From Actinomycetota bacterium (GTDB lineage Bacteria; Actinomycetota; Acidimicrobiia; Acidimicrobiales; AC-14): 64,000 bases of DNA. The stretch is taken from NCBI GenBank assembly GCA_040754375.1, contig JBFMCT010000004.1, positions 62,001 through 126,000 of the forward strand, given 5' to 3'. The notes under the pieces are model-generated. The model was not told the origin of the DNA, did not search any database, and saw only the letters and a list, made by a program, of their open reading frames with translations. Made by a program: the position numbers and the translations under genes. This document shows positions 49,634 through 58,441 of the stretch, one piece after another (the first letter of the stretch is position 1; each line of letters opens with the position of its first letter).

Positions 49634-52600
49634 TCACACCCCTCCGAAGGCGGCGCAGTACTGGGCCCACGCCGGCGAGCTGCCGTCAGCCAGGACGCCG
49701 ATCTGCTGCTCGAAGGTCGGGTCGCCGTTGGACCCGGCCAGCCGCCGTTCACACGACACCGACACCGAGAACGAGAAGAAGAAGATCTCGACCTCTATGG
49801 TGATCGATGCCCGGCCGACCATCTTGCCGGTGCCGAACTCGTAGGTCAGCGACAGTTCCAGGGTGATCGACGCCGAGATCAGGCCCAGGACGTCGACCTC
49901 GCCCCGGATCCGGAAGTAGCCCGTGAGGCTGCCGGCCTCCCCCTCCAGGCGGAGGTACAAGCCGACCATGACCGACACCGAACCACTGGCCACGCCCAGG
50001 TTGACGGACAAGCAGGCGCCCGCCTCCAGCGCCATCTCCAGCAGGACCAGGCCCTTGGGTGACAGCCGGATCCCCACGAACCCGCCGCCGCCGATCATCA
50101 TCACCGTCAGGCGGAACGGCTTGTCCCGTGTGCAGAAGTGGAACCCGATGGTGAGGGCTTCGTCGCCCAGGAACGGCACCCGGGCGTCGGCGCCCAGGCT
50201 GACGTTCTCCAGGGTGAAGACCCCGACGGCCACGCCCGGCAGGGCCACGTCGAACCCGGCCACCACCCCGTCGGCGCTCACGTCGAGGTAAGGCGGGTCG
50301 GAGAAGGCGTCGAAGGGGATCAGCCGCTTGAGCGTCTCGATGAAGCCGAGGACGCCCACGAACTCGATCCCGTTGAAGACCACGTCGACTTCGGGCTTGC
50401 GCCCCGACGCCGCCCGGAAGGCGATCCGGTCGAAGGCCAGCCGCATCAGGGGTGCGCCCGGGAGGAGGTTGAGGGCGAACTGGCGCAGTTCGGCCAGGAC
50501 GTCCACGCCCACCCCGTCGGCGCCCGACGCCCGGGCCTCGACCGACAGCAGGAAGCCGTCGGGCCGCACGACGAACAAGGCGTCGCCGTCGGCCACGTCG
50601 GGGAAGTTGGTGAGGGTCGGCCTCCAGTCGAACTTGGCTCGCACCGACAGGCCGGCGGGGTCGATGCCGTTGACGAACTGGGCGATGCGGTCGATCGTGG
50701 CCGCCATCTCGGCTGCGTCCAGTACGGGCTGGAGGGCGTTGACCAGCCGCTCCAGCGCAGCCTTGACGGGCGCCGGCATGGGCGTGTCCCGCACGGTCCC
50801 AGCGAGGGCCGTGACCACGCCCGCCAGGGTGCCGAGGGCGCCCGACACGGCGGCCGTCACGTCCGCCACCGACGACGGCGTCTCCAGGTCGAGGAGGTCG
50901 CCCACCTTGCCGACCAGCTCGTCGGCCGCGCTCTCCAGTTGGGCGCGGACGGCGTCGATGGCCGCCCGGGCGGCGGACGCCTGGTCCCGTAGTGGCTGGG
51001 TGGCGGCCGTGAGCGCATCGTCGGCCAGCCGGTCGACGCTGCGGGCCACCACGGCCTTGAGCTCCTCGACGTCGGCCAGCAGGGCGGCGATGCGGTCGAG
51101 CTGGTCGGTGACGAACGACGGCGCCCCGTCGAGGCCGACGGCCTTGAGGATGTCGGTCAGCTTGAACAGCCCGAACAGCTTGGGCAGCACGCCGTCGAGG
51201 AACTTGGTGGGGTTGAACTTCTGGCCCGCCGGCTGGTTGACGATGTCGTCGATCTCTCCCACCGCGCCCAGCGCCCGGGAGAGGCCTCGCACCGGCAGGT
51301 CGGGCTGGACGAACCCGCCCGCCCTGTCGGTGCCACCGCCGAACTCGATCTTGGCGGCGGTGGCCAGGGCCAGGAAGACCTGGGCCTCGGCGTTGGCGCC
51401 TGCGAACCCGGCGCTGAGGTAGGGGGCGGCGTAGGAGACGGTGGTGGCCGGCGCGGCCGGGGCCAGGTGGCGCATGGCGGGCACGACCACCTCGGCGTCC
51501 TCCAGCGACGGGGTGGAGGTCAGTTGGCCGGGGGCGCCGGGTTCGCCCACGAACCGCAGCACCGCCGTCTCGAACGACGTGTCCCCCGCTTTGGTCGGCG
51601 CCGCGTAGGCCACCGCCTGGCCGTGGGCGGCGATGGACCGCTCGGGGGCGCTGCGGTAGGTGTTCTTGATGACGGTGGCGGTGAGGGCGCCCTTGGGCAG
51701 CTCGGCGGCCACGAACAGCAGCGGCGCCTGCACCCGCACCCTACGGCCCGCATGGTCGGTGCCGTCGAGCGTGAAGGCGAACCTGCCGGTCGCCGGGATG
51801 GTCGGCCAGAACAGCAACTCGCCGCCCGGCGAGTTCGGCCCCGGTGGCTCGGGGTCGGCGATGTCGGGTGTCACCAGGGGCCGGATGGACACCTGGCGGA
51901 AGGGCATGCGGCGGTCGTCGAACGTGCGCACGGGCTGGCCGACGACGATGAACTTGCGCTGGTACAGGTAGGCCTGGGGGCTGGACGGCTCGAGGATCTT
52001 GCGCTCGGTCACCTTGACCAGCGAGGCCCGGAACCCGAAAGGGAACAGGTAACCGGGGTAGACGACCTGCACGTACTGGTCCCGGCCCATCGGAGCCTCG
52101 TGGTCCCACGACTCGATCGTCCCGAGCTGGTGGGGCGGCTGGGCGTAGGGCTCGATGTCCCACCGGCCGTGGAGGTCGAGGTAGGCACCCAGCGAGGACA
52201 GGTACAGCCGCTTGACATCGGCCGGCTCCGGCGGGGCGATCTGGGGATCGGCCGTCTGGCGGACGAGGATCACCCGGTCGCGCGGGTTGAGCGACATGCG
52301 GAACGGGGACTCGCCCGTCGGGGGGTCGGTGCCGGGCGCCAGGAGCTCCTTGTCGCGCGCCCAGACGGCCCGGACGATCCTCTGCGGATGGCGGCTCTCG
52401 TCGACGGTCACCGAGCCGTCGTCGGGGTCGACCCGTCGTACACCGAGGCGGCTGTGCCACAGCTCGACCCGTTCGGGACCGGCGGGCGCCGAGACGGCGG
52501 CCGGCGAGTGGGCGAACCCCCCGAGGTCGCTGGGCGAGAGGACGAGCCGGAACGGGGCTTCGATGGCTGTCTGCTCGCTGGTGGGGACCGTGGGCCGCCG

Positions 52601-53440
52601 GCGGACGGGTGGCCGCTTGACGGGCGGCACCAGCAGGTCGCCGAAGCCCCGCTGCAGCCGGGCCCCCTTCTGGGGTTGGCGGGCGACGGGCGCGCGGGCC
52701 GGGGCCCGGTCGGAGACGTTGATGGCCGTCTCTTCGGACAGGACGGTCCGGGCGGTGCGCAACGCGGTGGCGGTGGCGAGGACGGCGGCCACGCCCGCGG
52801 GCTTGGCCGCCGCTTGGGTGCGGGCCCGCTTGGTGCCCCGGGAAGGCCCAGCCGCCGGCCCGGCCATCACGACCAGCACGCCCTCGACGGTGCGGGCCAG
52901 CACCAGGCCGCCGGGGAGGGCGGTGATGGGGACGGCCGCCTTCAGGCCGGCGACAGCGGCGCGGGGTGTGGCCAGCGGGGCCACCAGGAGCGGCAGGCGC
53001 GCCATGGCGGCCAGGACGCCGCCGATGCTGTAGTCGACGCGTTCGCCCGCGGGTACGGCGTAGACGAGGCGGGAGCCCCGGGCCGCGAGGGCCTCGACGG
53101 GCGGTGGGCCGGGGGGCTCGGCCACCGGGTTGGGCGGCACCGGCTCGACCCGGAAGAAGGCCCGCTCGCCGAGATGCTGGAAGGGGTAACGGACCTCGAG
53201 GCGGCCGCCGGTGCCGGCCGGTACCAACGCCGGGCCTTGGGGCCCTGCGACCAGGGTGAGGTCCCACCCGGTGACCCCCAGCACGACCAGGTCGTCGGGG
53301 CGCAGCACCCGGAAATGGTGGGTGGCTGTCGAGGCCGGTTCCGGCGCCAGGACGAGGTGCTGCGGGTCGGGGTCGAACCGCAGGGCGCGTCCTTGACGGG
53401 GACGCCGCTGCCGCCTCGAGGCCCTGTCGTCAGCCGCCAT
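49634..53440 (-). CDS. Giant hypothetical protein (1268 aa) with beta-rich C-terminus
   Basis: 1268 residues, no family recognised. A basic N-terminus (ADDRASRRQRRPRQGR) precedes a beta-rich region, then a Pro/Arg/Ala linker (about 205-290) and a second beta-rich region (about 300-640). A helical, probably coiled-coil stretch follows (about 775-905, e.g. QLDRIAALLADVEELKAVVA). The last ~340 residues are alternating hydrophobic beta-strands (VRAKFDWRPTLTNF, FTLENVSLGADARVPF, ASITIEVEIFFFSFSVSVSC), which look like an elongated amphipathic sheet. No signal peptide. It is first in the two-gene unit and leads into the 1550-residue gene with a 3-base gap. Function unknown. Confidence 0.72.
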   Translation of the reverse strand: MAADDRASRRQRRPRQGRALRFDPDPQHLVLAPEPASTATHHFRVLRPDDLVVLGVTGWDLTLVAGPQGPALVPAGTGGRLEVRYPFQHLGERAFFRVEPVPPNPVAEPPGPPPVEALAARGSRLVYAVPAGERVDYSIGGVLAAMARLPLLVAPLATPRAAVAGLKAAVPITALPGGLVLARTVEGVLVVMAGPAAGPSRGTKRARTQAAAKPAGVAAVLATATALRTARTVLSEETAINVSDRAPARAPVARQPQKGARLQRGFGDLLVPPVKRPPVRRRPTVPTSEQTAIEAPFRLVLSPSDLGGFAHSPAAVSAPAGPERVELWHSRLGVRRVDPDDGSVTVDESRHPQRIVRAVWARDKELLAPGTDPPTGESPFRMSLNPRDRVILVRQTADPQIAPPEPADVKRLYLSSLGAYLDLHGRWDIEPYAQPPHQLGTIESWDHEAPMGRDQYVQVVYPGYLFPFGFRASLVKVTERKILEPSSPQAYLYQRKFIVVGQPVRTFDDRRMPFRQVSIRPLVTPDIADPEPPGPNSPGGELLFWPTIPATGRFAFTLDGTDHAGRRVRVQAPLLFVAAELPKGALTATVIKNTYRSAPERSIAAHGQAVAYAAPTKAGDTSFETAVLRFVGEPGAPGQLTSTPSLEDAEVVVPAMRHLAPAAPATTVSYAAPYLSAGFAGANAEAQVFLALATAAKIEFGGGTDRAGGFVQPDLPVRGLSRALGAVGEIDDIVNQPAGQKFNPTKFLDGVLPKLFGLFKLTDILKAVGLDGAPSFVTDQLDRIAALLADVEELKAVVARSVDRLADDALTAATQPLRDQASAARAAIDAVRAQLESAADELVGKVGDLLDLETPSSVADVTAAVSGALGTLAGVVTALAGTVRDTPMPAPVKAALERLVNALQPVLDAAEMAATIDRIAQFVNGIDPAGLSVRAKFDWRPTLTNFPDVADGDALFVVRPDGFLLSVEARASGADGVGVDVLAELRQFALNLLPGAPLMRLAFDRIAFRAASGRKPEVDVVFNGIEFVGVLGFIETLKRLIPFDAFSDPPYLDVSADGVVAGFDVALPGVAVGVFTLENVSLGADARVPFLGDEALTIGFHFCTRDKPFRLTVMMIGGGGFVGIRLSPKGLVLLEMALEAGACLSVNLGVASGSVSVMVGLYLRLEGEAGSLTGYFRIRGEVDVLGLISASITLELSLTYEFGTGKMVGRASITIEVEIFFFSFSVSVSCERRLAGSNGDPTFEQQIGVLADGSSPAWAQYCAAFGGV

Positions 53441-53566
53441 ACGCCCTCCGCCCGTTGTTGCTGGGTCACGCTAACGCCGGCCTCGGCCGAGCGTCAACGG
53501 GTTGGACGGGGGTACGAACCAGGCATCCTGGGTAAGAACACAGCGCTCGCACAGAAGGGAGACATC

Positions 53567-53716
53567 GTGGGCCTAGTGGTCTTGCTACTCATCCTTGCGT
53601 TGCTGTTCGGAGGGGTCGGGCTTTTCGTCGAAGGCCTCAAATGGGCCCTCATCATCGCCCTCGCCCTCGTGATCGCGGGTGCGTTCACCGGTTACCGGGG
53701 CCGCGCCCGGGTCTGA
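53567..53716 (+). CDS. Very small membrane protein (49 aa)
   Basis: 49 residues: two hydrophobic helices (GLVVLLLILALLFGGVGLFV and KWALIIALALVIAGAFTGY) and a basic C-terminus RGRARV. GTG at 53567 is chosen because AAGGGAG lies six bases before it. Similar tiny two-helix hydrophobic proteins are common in actinobacteria, with no known function. The gene is divergent from the giant operon and is followed by a strong hairpin. Confidence 0.75.
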   Translation: MGLVVLLLILALLFGGVGLFVEGLKWALIIALALVIAGAFTGYRGRARV

Positions 53717-53739
53717 ACCACCCATCTCGAACAGGCCGA

Positions 53740-53773
53740 ACGGCCGGCCCGTCACCGTGGACGGGCCGGCCGT
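53740..53773. terminator. Hairpin terminator between convergent genes
   Basis: ACGGCCGGCCCGTC (53740-53753) and GACGGGCCGGCCGT (53760-53773) are perfect 14-base arms around a 6-base loop. It separates the small membrane gene from the convergent sigma-factor gene and should end both transcripts. Confidence 0.75.
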
Positions 53774-53795
53774 CGTCGCGTCCGGCCCTGCGGGG

Positions 53796-55022
53796 TCAGG
53801 CGGTCAACGAGGCCAGGCGCGCTTGGAGGAACCGCCGCTCGGCGTCGTTGGTGACCAAAGCGAGGGCTGAGGCGTAGGCCGCCGCGGCCTCCTCGTCGCG
53901 GCCCAGGCGGCGGAGCAGGTCGGCCCGGGCCGCGTGGAGCAGGTGGTAGCCGTCGAGGTCGAGGCTGTCCATGGCGGCCAGGCCGGCGTCGGGGCCGCGG
54001 GCTTCGGCTAGGGCCACGGCCCGGTTGAGGGCCACCACGGGCGTCGGGTGTACAGCCATCAACTGGTCGTAGAGGGCCACGATCTGGGGCCAGTCGGTGC
54101 CCGCCGCGGTGGCCGCGTCGCTGTGCACGGCTGCGATGGCGGCCTGCAACTGGTAGGGCCCGGGCTGGTTGCGGCGCAGGCACGCCCGCACCACGGCCTG
54201 GCCCTCGGCCACCATGGCCCGGTCCCATAGGGCCCGGTCCTGGTCGGCCAGCAGGACCAACGACCCGTCGGGAGCGGTGCGAGCCGGCCGCCGGGCGGCG
54301 GTCAGCAGGAGCAGGCCGAGCAGGCCGGCCACCTCGGGCTCGTCGGGCATGAGCCCGGCCAGCAGGCGGGCCAGGCGCAGGGCCTCGGCGCACAGGTCGT
54401 CGCGGACCAGTTCGGCACCCTCGCTGGCCGTGTACCCCTCGTTGAAGACCAGGTACACGACAGCCAGCACGGGCCGCAGCCGGTCGGGCAGCTCGGCGTC
54501 ACCGGGCACCCGGTAGGGGATGGCGGCGTCGCGGATCTTGCGCTTGGCCCGGACGAGGCGCTGGGCCATCGTCGGTTCGGGCACCAGGAAGGCCCGGGCG
54601 ATCTCGTGGGTCTGCAGGCCCCCGAGCAGGCGCAGGGTCAGCGCCACCTGGGCGGCGGGGGCCAGGGCCGGGTGGCAGCACGTGAAGATGAGCCGGAGGC
54701 GGTCGTCGTGCACGGGCCCTACCGGCTCCACCGGTCGGGACGACCCGGCGTGGTGGATGAGGGCGGCCTGGGCGTGGCGTTCGTCGCGGGACGACTCCCG
54801 GCGCAGCCGGTCGATGGCCCGGTTGCGGGCCGTGGTGACGATCCACCCGCCCGGGTTAGGCGGCACGCCGTCCTGGGGCCACCGGGTGACAGCCACCGCG
54901 AACGCCTCCTGGACCGCCTCCTCGGCGAGGTCGATGTCGCCGAAGAGGCGGACCAGGGTGGCCACCGCCCGCCCGAACTCGTGACGGAAGGTGGCCTCGA
55001 CGGCTTCGGGTACGACCGGCAC
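53796..55022 (-). CDS. ECF sigma factor of the ECF42-like group
   Basis: 408 residues, twice the size of ordinary ECF sigmas. Region 2 is in the N-terminus ([18 protein letters not shown] and [20 protein letters not shown] near 35-80). Region 4 is near 125-165 ([34 protein letters not shown]). A ~220-residue TPR-like C-terminal extension contains [11 protein letters not shown] and [20 protein letters not shown]. This pattern and the DGPF gene just upstream are the hallmark of ECF42; no anti-sigma gene is present. GTG start at 55022. The 37-base gap to the DGPF gene holds a tandem 12-base repeat (GGCCACGGTCAG units). Confidence 0.88.
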   Translation of the reverse strand: MPVVPEAVEATFRHEFGRAVATLVRLFGDIDLAEEAVQEAFAVAVTRWPQDGVPPNPGGWIVTTARNRAIDRLRRESSRDERHAQAALIHHAGSSRPVEPVGPVHDDRLRLIFTCCHPALAPAAQVALTLRLLGGLQTHEIARAFLVPEPTMAQRLVRAKRKIRDAAIPYRVPGDAELPDRLRPVLAVVYLVFNEGYTASEGAELVRDDLCAEALRLARLLAGLMPDEPEVAGLLGLLLLTAARRPARTAPDGSLVLLADQDRALWDRAMVAEGQAVVRACLRRNQPGPYQLQAAIAAVHSDAATAAGTDWPQIVALYDQLMAVHPTPVVALNRAVALAEARGPDAGLAAMDSLDLDGYHLLHAARADLLRRLGRDEEAAAAYASALALVTNDAERRFLQARLASLTA

Positions 55023-55059
55023 GCCCTGGCCCTGACCGTGGCCCTGACCGTGGCCGGGA

Positions 55060-55419
55060 CTAGTCCTCGGCGTCGTCCTGGAAAGGGCGCACCTCGACCG
55101 GGCCCTGGCAGGCGATGGCGCCCCGGGCGGCCAAGGCCAGGGCGGCGTCGAGGTCGGGGGCCTTCACGACCCAGAACCCGCCCAGCTGCTCCTTGGTCTC
55201 GGCGAAGGGCCCGTCGGTGGTGATCACGTCGCCGCCCGGCGTGGGCCGCACCACCGTGGCCGTGTCCGAGGGGTGGAGGCCGCCGGCGAACACCCACGCC
55301 CCGCTGGCCTTCAGCTCCTCGTTGAACACGTCGACGGCCTTGAACATCTCGGCCAGCGTCTCGGGCTCGGGCTCGGGGTCACCTTCGACCATGTGCACGG
55401 CCAGCAGGTACTGCTTCAT
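55060..55419 (-). CDS. YCII-related DGPF-domain protein
   Basis: 119 residues from ATG at 55419 (AAGGAG seven bases upstream). It contains the signature [20 protein letters not shown] near residue 66-85, placing it in the DGPF branch of the YCII family (dimeric alpha+beta barrel). Such proteins regularly accompany ECF42 sigma factors, are often part of the regulon and may help control it. It precedes the sigma-factor gene by 37 bases in the same operon. Confidence 0.9.
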   Translation of the reverse strand: MKQYLLAVHMVEGDPEPEPETLAEMFKAVDVFNEELKASGAWVFAGGLHPSDTATVVRPTPGGDVITTDGPFAETKEQLGGFWVVKAPDLDAALALAARGAIACQGPVEVRPFQDDAED

Positions 55420-55510
55420 GAGGATCTCCTTCCGCAACGGCCGGCACCGTACCGGCCCTACACCCCTTCTACGAACGGCCCCCGCCCCGATCGACAGCCT
55501 GGCAAGAAAA

Positions 55511-56596
55511 TCAGCGCACGCGGACCACGACGAGGCGGTCGTGGGCGGACTCGGCGCCCCAGACCTCGCCCGGGTGGCCCAGGAGCTGGCGGACGTTGGC
55601 CGAGGGGCGTTCCATGGGGTAGGACCGGAACTGCTCGGTGGCGGGGTCGAAGCGCACGATGGCGTTGCCGCCGAAGTCGGTCAGCCACACGGCGTCACGC
55701 TCGTCCACGTAGACGGCGTAGGCCTGGGGCCGGGCCCCGGGCAGCTTCCACTCCCGCCAGTCCCCGGTCCGGGGGTCGTAGACGCTGACCTGGCCCGAGG
55801 TCCACTCGCTGACCCACACCCGGCCCTGGGAGTCCGACCACACCCGGCGGGCGCCCTGGCCGGCGGTGGGCGGGTCGATGGGCGTCGCCGTGTTGGTGGC
55901 CGGGTCGATGCGGGCGATGTGGTTGCCGGCCAGCGAGGCGTAGTAGACCGATCCGTCGGGGGTGACGGTGATGCCGTACGGCCCCCGGCCCCGGGGGGCG
56001 TTGAACACCTCGACCAGGCCGCTGACGGGGTCGAGGCGCCCGTAGTAGCCGCTCTGGCCGGTGAACCACAAGGTGCCGTCGCGGCCGAACACGGCGGTGT
56101 TGAGGTTGGTCGAGGGCGTGCCCGCGGGCATCGGGAACCGCCTTACCTCCTCGGAGGCGGGGTCGACCCGGACGATGGCGTTGAGGCCGCCGTCGGTGAT
56201 CCACGGGGCCCCGTCGGGCCCGACGATGACCCCGTGGGGCGCCGAGCCCTGGCCCAGGGCCACATGGTGGGCCTGGCCCGTGCGGGGGTCGAGGCGGCCC
56301 AGCTCGCCCGAGCCCTGGGCCGTGTACCAGATCGTGCCGTCGGGCGCAGGGGCCACGTCGTGGGGCCGCGACCCAGCCGGTACCGGGAACGACTCGACCT
56401 CGGGCCGCCCGTCGTCGACGGGGGCCGCCTGCGGCGGACTGGTGGTCGACGGGCCGCCGGCGGGAGCGCCCTCGCTGGCTCCGGCGGGGGCGTCGGCGGG
56501 TGCGGGCGAGGACACATCCGGCGGGCTGTCGGCCGAGCAGGCGGACAGGCCGAGGGCGGTCGCGACGCCCACGGCGGCCCAGCGGGTGAGGGGCAC
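55511..56596 (-). CDS. Lipoprotein with virginiamycin B lyase (Vgb)-like beta-propeller
   Basis: 361 residues. A signal sequence ends in lipobox LSAC (Cys20). A Ser/Pro/Ala linker follows, then a seven-bladed-type propeller with regular repeats: RPHDVAPAPDGTIWYTAQGSGELGRLDPRTG, APHGVIVGPDGAPWITDGGLNAIVRVDP, and GPYGITVTPDGSVYYASLAGNHIARIDP. These repeats match Vgb/NHL-like propellers. True Vgb linearises streptogramin B; most lipoprotein homologues have no known activity, so the call is structural. GTG at 56596 with TAGCGT seven bases upstream. Confidence 0.85.
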   Translation of the reverse strand: MPLTRWAAVGVATALGLSACSADSPPDVSSPAPADAPAGASEGAPAGGPSTTSPPQAAPVDDGRPEVESFPVPAGSRPHDVAPAPDGTIWYTAQGSGELGRLDPRTGQAHHVALGQGSAPHGVIVGPDGAPWITDGGLNAIVRVDPASEEVRRFPMPAGTPSTNLNTAVFGRDGTLWFTGQSGYYGRLDPVSGLVEVFNAPRGRGPYGITVTPDGSVYYASLAGNHIARIDPATNTATPIDPPTAGQGARRVWSDSQGRVWVSEWTSGQVSVYDPRTGDWREWKLPGARPQAYAVYVDERDAVWLTDFGGNAIVRFDPATEQFRSYPMERPSANVRQLLGHPGEVWGAESAHDRLVVVRVR

Positions 56597-56603
56597 TCTC
56601 CCT

Positions 56604-56609
56604 ACGCTA
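56604..56609 (-). promoter_or_regulatory. -10 element for the Vgb-like gene
   Basis: On the minus strand TAGCGT precedes GTG 56596 by 7 bases. Confidence 0.45.
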
Positions 56610-56677
56610 GGCGGCTGAGGCCTTCGTGGTCGGCGCCTGGCGGCCGAGCGGCCGACCTGCCCCTGACCAGCACCTCA

Positions 56678-56700
56678 CGGTATGGCCGAGCCTCATACCG
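56678..56700. repeat. Inverted repeat upstream of the DUF1059 gene
   Basis: CGGTATG (56678-56684) and CATACCG (56694-56700) pair around a 9-base loop in the divergent gap 56597-56865. It may be an operator. The gap otherwise shows no gene. Confidence 0.5.
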
Positions 56701-56865
56701 GGTGGTCGGCCGCCTGGGGAGGGCTCAGACACCAGCCACCTCGGCCGAGCCCACCTGCGATATCCGTCGGGATGCGCGATGCTGTCGCCAACAAGCCTCG
56801 TCCGGGGCCCACGTCGGGCCCGTAGAAGTGTGCGAGGAAGGTTCACGAAAGGGAAGGACAGAACC

Positions 56866-57045
56866 GTGGCATACGAGTTCAGCTGCAAGGCCGCCGGCGC
56901 CGAGGGTTGCGGGTGGAAGACCCGGGCGGCGAGCGAGGACGAGCTGGTGGCCAAGGTCGCCCAGCACGCCCAGAAGGTCCACAAGGTCAAGAACGTGACG
57001 GCGACCATCGCCAACTACGCCCGGGCCAGCGCTCGCCAGGTCTGA
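56866..57045 (+). CDS. DUF1059 family small protein
   Basis: 59 residues. YEFSCKAAGAEGCGWKTRAASEDELVAKVAQHAQKVHKVK fits DUF1059, with the conserved C-x(n)-C-x-W and H-x2-KVH elements that may bind a metal. Function unknown; often single genes in actinobacteria. GTG at 56866 has AAGGGAAGGA upstream. A hairpin follows the stop. Confidence 0.85.
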   Translation: MAYEFSCKAAGAEGCGWKTRAASEDELVAKVAQHAQKVHKVKNVTATIANYARASARQV

Positions 57046-57070
57046 CCTAAGCCTTCGGCGGCACCACCGG

Positions 57071-57101
57071 ACGGCCGGGCCCCTCTCGGGGTGCCGGCCG
57101 T
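57071..57101. terminator. Hairpin between DUF1059 gene and the convergent hydrolase gene
   Basis: ACGGCCGG (57071-57078) and CCGGCCGT (57094-57101) form the outer stem, with an inner CCC/GGG pairing. It probably terminates both convergent transcripts. Confidence 0.6.
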
Positions 57102-57110
57102 TCGCCGTCC

Positions 57111-57857
57111 TCAGGAGAGGAACGCCTCCAGTTCGGCGTTGAACGCCACCGGGTTCTCCAGGTTGGACAGGTGGCCGGCACCCGCGACGACGGCCAGCCG
57201 GCCCGACGGTGCCGCGGCGGCCATGTCCCGGGCGACACCGGGCGGTGAGACGGTGTCCTCGTCCCCGACGACGACCAGGACGGGTACGGCCGAGGCGGCC
57301 AGCACGCCGGTCGACCCCGTGCGGACCTTCATGGCCTCCAGGGCGGCGATCACCCACTCGGGGGCCACCCGGCCCATGAGCTCACGGACGTGGGCCACGA
57401 CCTCGGGGCGCTCGCGCTTGGTCGTCGGGCCGGGAAGGGCCTCGGCCATGGCCTCGACCACCGGGGTGGTCCCTTCGGCCGCCACCTGGGCCTGCTGGCG
57501 GGTGCGGCGTTCCCGCACCTCGTCGGAGTCGGGCCCGTCCCGGGTGTCGGCCAGCACCGCGGCCCGCACCAGTTCGGGGTGGCGGCCCAGCAGGGCCATG
57601 GTCACGTACCCGCCCATAGACAGGCCGCCCACCACCACCGGGCCGGCGTCGAGGCCCCGGACGAGCTCGGCCACGGCGTCGGCCATCGCCTCCATGCTCG
57701 GGTGACGGGTGAAGTCGAGGAAGGGGGTCACAACCCGCCAACGGCTGGACAGGGCCTCGACCTGGGGGGCCCACATGTCGGGGACGAGCGGGAAGGCGTG
57801 CAGCAGCACCAGCGGCGCCCCGGTGCCCGCCTCGGTCAGCTCCAACGGTCCGGCCAT
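57111..57857 (-). CDS. Alpha/beta-fold hydrolase
   Basis: 248 residues. Opening strand LVLLHAFPLVPDMWAPQVEAL provides the oxyanion HAF motif; the nucleophile elbow is GGLSMGGYVTMAL (Ser near 91); the acid lies in VLVVVGDEDTVSPPG and the His in AGAGHLSNLENP near 230. This resembles 3-oxoadipate enol-lactonase and similar esterases, but the substrate is not determinable. ATG at 57857 is preferred because TAGGCT lies 7 bases upstream. It shares a palindromic -10 region with the divergent kinase gene. Confidence 0.88.
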   Translation of the reverse strand: MAGPLELTEAGTGAPLVLLHAFPLVPDMWAPQVEALSSRWRVVTPFLDFTRHPSMEAMADAVAELVRGLDAGPVVVGGLSMGGYVTMALLGRHPELVRAAVLADTRDGPDSDEVRERRTRQQAQVAAEGTTPVVEAMAEALPGPTTKRERPEVVAHVRELMGRVAPEWVIAALEAMKVRTGSTGVLAASAVPVLVVVGDEDTVSPPGVARDMAAAAPSGRLAVVAGAGHLSNLENPVAFNAELEAFLS

Positions 57858-57864
57858 GGCCCCG

Positions 57865-57878
57865 AGCCTACGTAGGCT
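57865..57878. promoter_or_regulatory. Palindromic double -10 element shared by divergent genes
   Basis: AGCCTACGTAGGCT is a perfect 14-base palindrome. It reads TAGGCT on both strands, 7 bases before the hydrolase ATG (57857) and 8 bases before the kinase GTG (57887). The two promoters overlap and probably compete for polymerase. Confidence 0.65.
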
Positions 57879-57886
57879 TGCAGCCG

Positions 57887-58441
57887 GTGCTTGCACGTCC
57901 TGGGCTGGTGGTGCTGGTCGGCATACCGGGGGCGGGCAAGTCCACGATGGCGGCCGCCCTGGCCGAGCGTTTCCCCGGGGCCCGGGTCGTCGACAAGGAC
58001 CAGGTCCGCCACGCGCTCTTCGCGCCGTGCGACCACAGCGCGGCCGAGCGGGACGTGACCTACTCGGCCATGCTCGACGCCGCTCGGTACCACCTGGGGC
58101 GGGGCCGGCTGGTGGTGTTCGACGGAATGACGTTCTCCCGGCGGTCCGAGGTCGGGGCCGCCGAACGGGTGGCCGCGGCGGCCGAGGCCTTCTGTGCGGT
58201 CGTGGTGTGCGACGTGCCCGTGGAGGTGGCCGCCGAGCGCTGCGAGCGCGACCGCGCCGGCGGGGACCACCTGGCCACCAATCGTGACGGTGACCTGGCC
58301 CGGCGGGTGGCGTCGGAGATGGAGGAGCCGCCCGGCGACTACCTGACCGTCGCCATGGACGGTGAACTGGCGCCGGCGGTCGACGCCGTGGCCGCCTATG
58401 TCACCGAGTTGGCTGAAGGCCTTGACCTCAAGTCGACTTGA
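57887..58441 (+). CDS. P-loop kinase (AAA/zeta-like, predicted)
   Basis: 184 residues. Walker A GIPGAGKSTMAAAL starts near residue 12. An acidic DKDQVRHALF and the strand RLVVFDGMTFSRRSEV (Walker B-like) follow, then VCDVPVEVAAERCERDR, a lid-like arginine region. These features fit small metabolite or RNA-end kinases of the AAA_33 type; the acceptor is unknown. GTG at 57887 is chosen from the palindromic -10 box; TTG at 57878 is an alternative. Its last codons lie within the SoxR-like operator of the next gene. Confidence 0.8.
   Translation: MLARPGLVVLVGIPGAGKSTMAAALAERFPGARVVDKDQVRHALFAPCDHSAAERDVTYSAMLDAARYHLGRGRLVVFDGMTFSRRSEVGAAERVAAAAEAFCAVVVCDVPVEVAAERCERDRAGGDHLATNRDGDLARRVASEMEEPPGDYLTVAMDGELAPAVDAVAAYVTELAEGLDLKST

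Noticed and set aside
44978-53440. Contractile injection system or insecticidal toxin complex
   Set aside because: Considered because of the size and beta-rich sequence, but no sheath, baseplate, VgrG, RHS/YD-repeat or ATPase feature could be identified.
51467-53560. Long plus-strand frame antisense to the 1268-residue gene
   Set aside because: Only its last 50 codons, from GTG 53567, look like a gene (small membrane protein with its own ribosome site). The rest has Gly/Arg/His composition typical of an antisense shadow.
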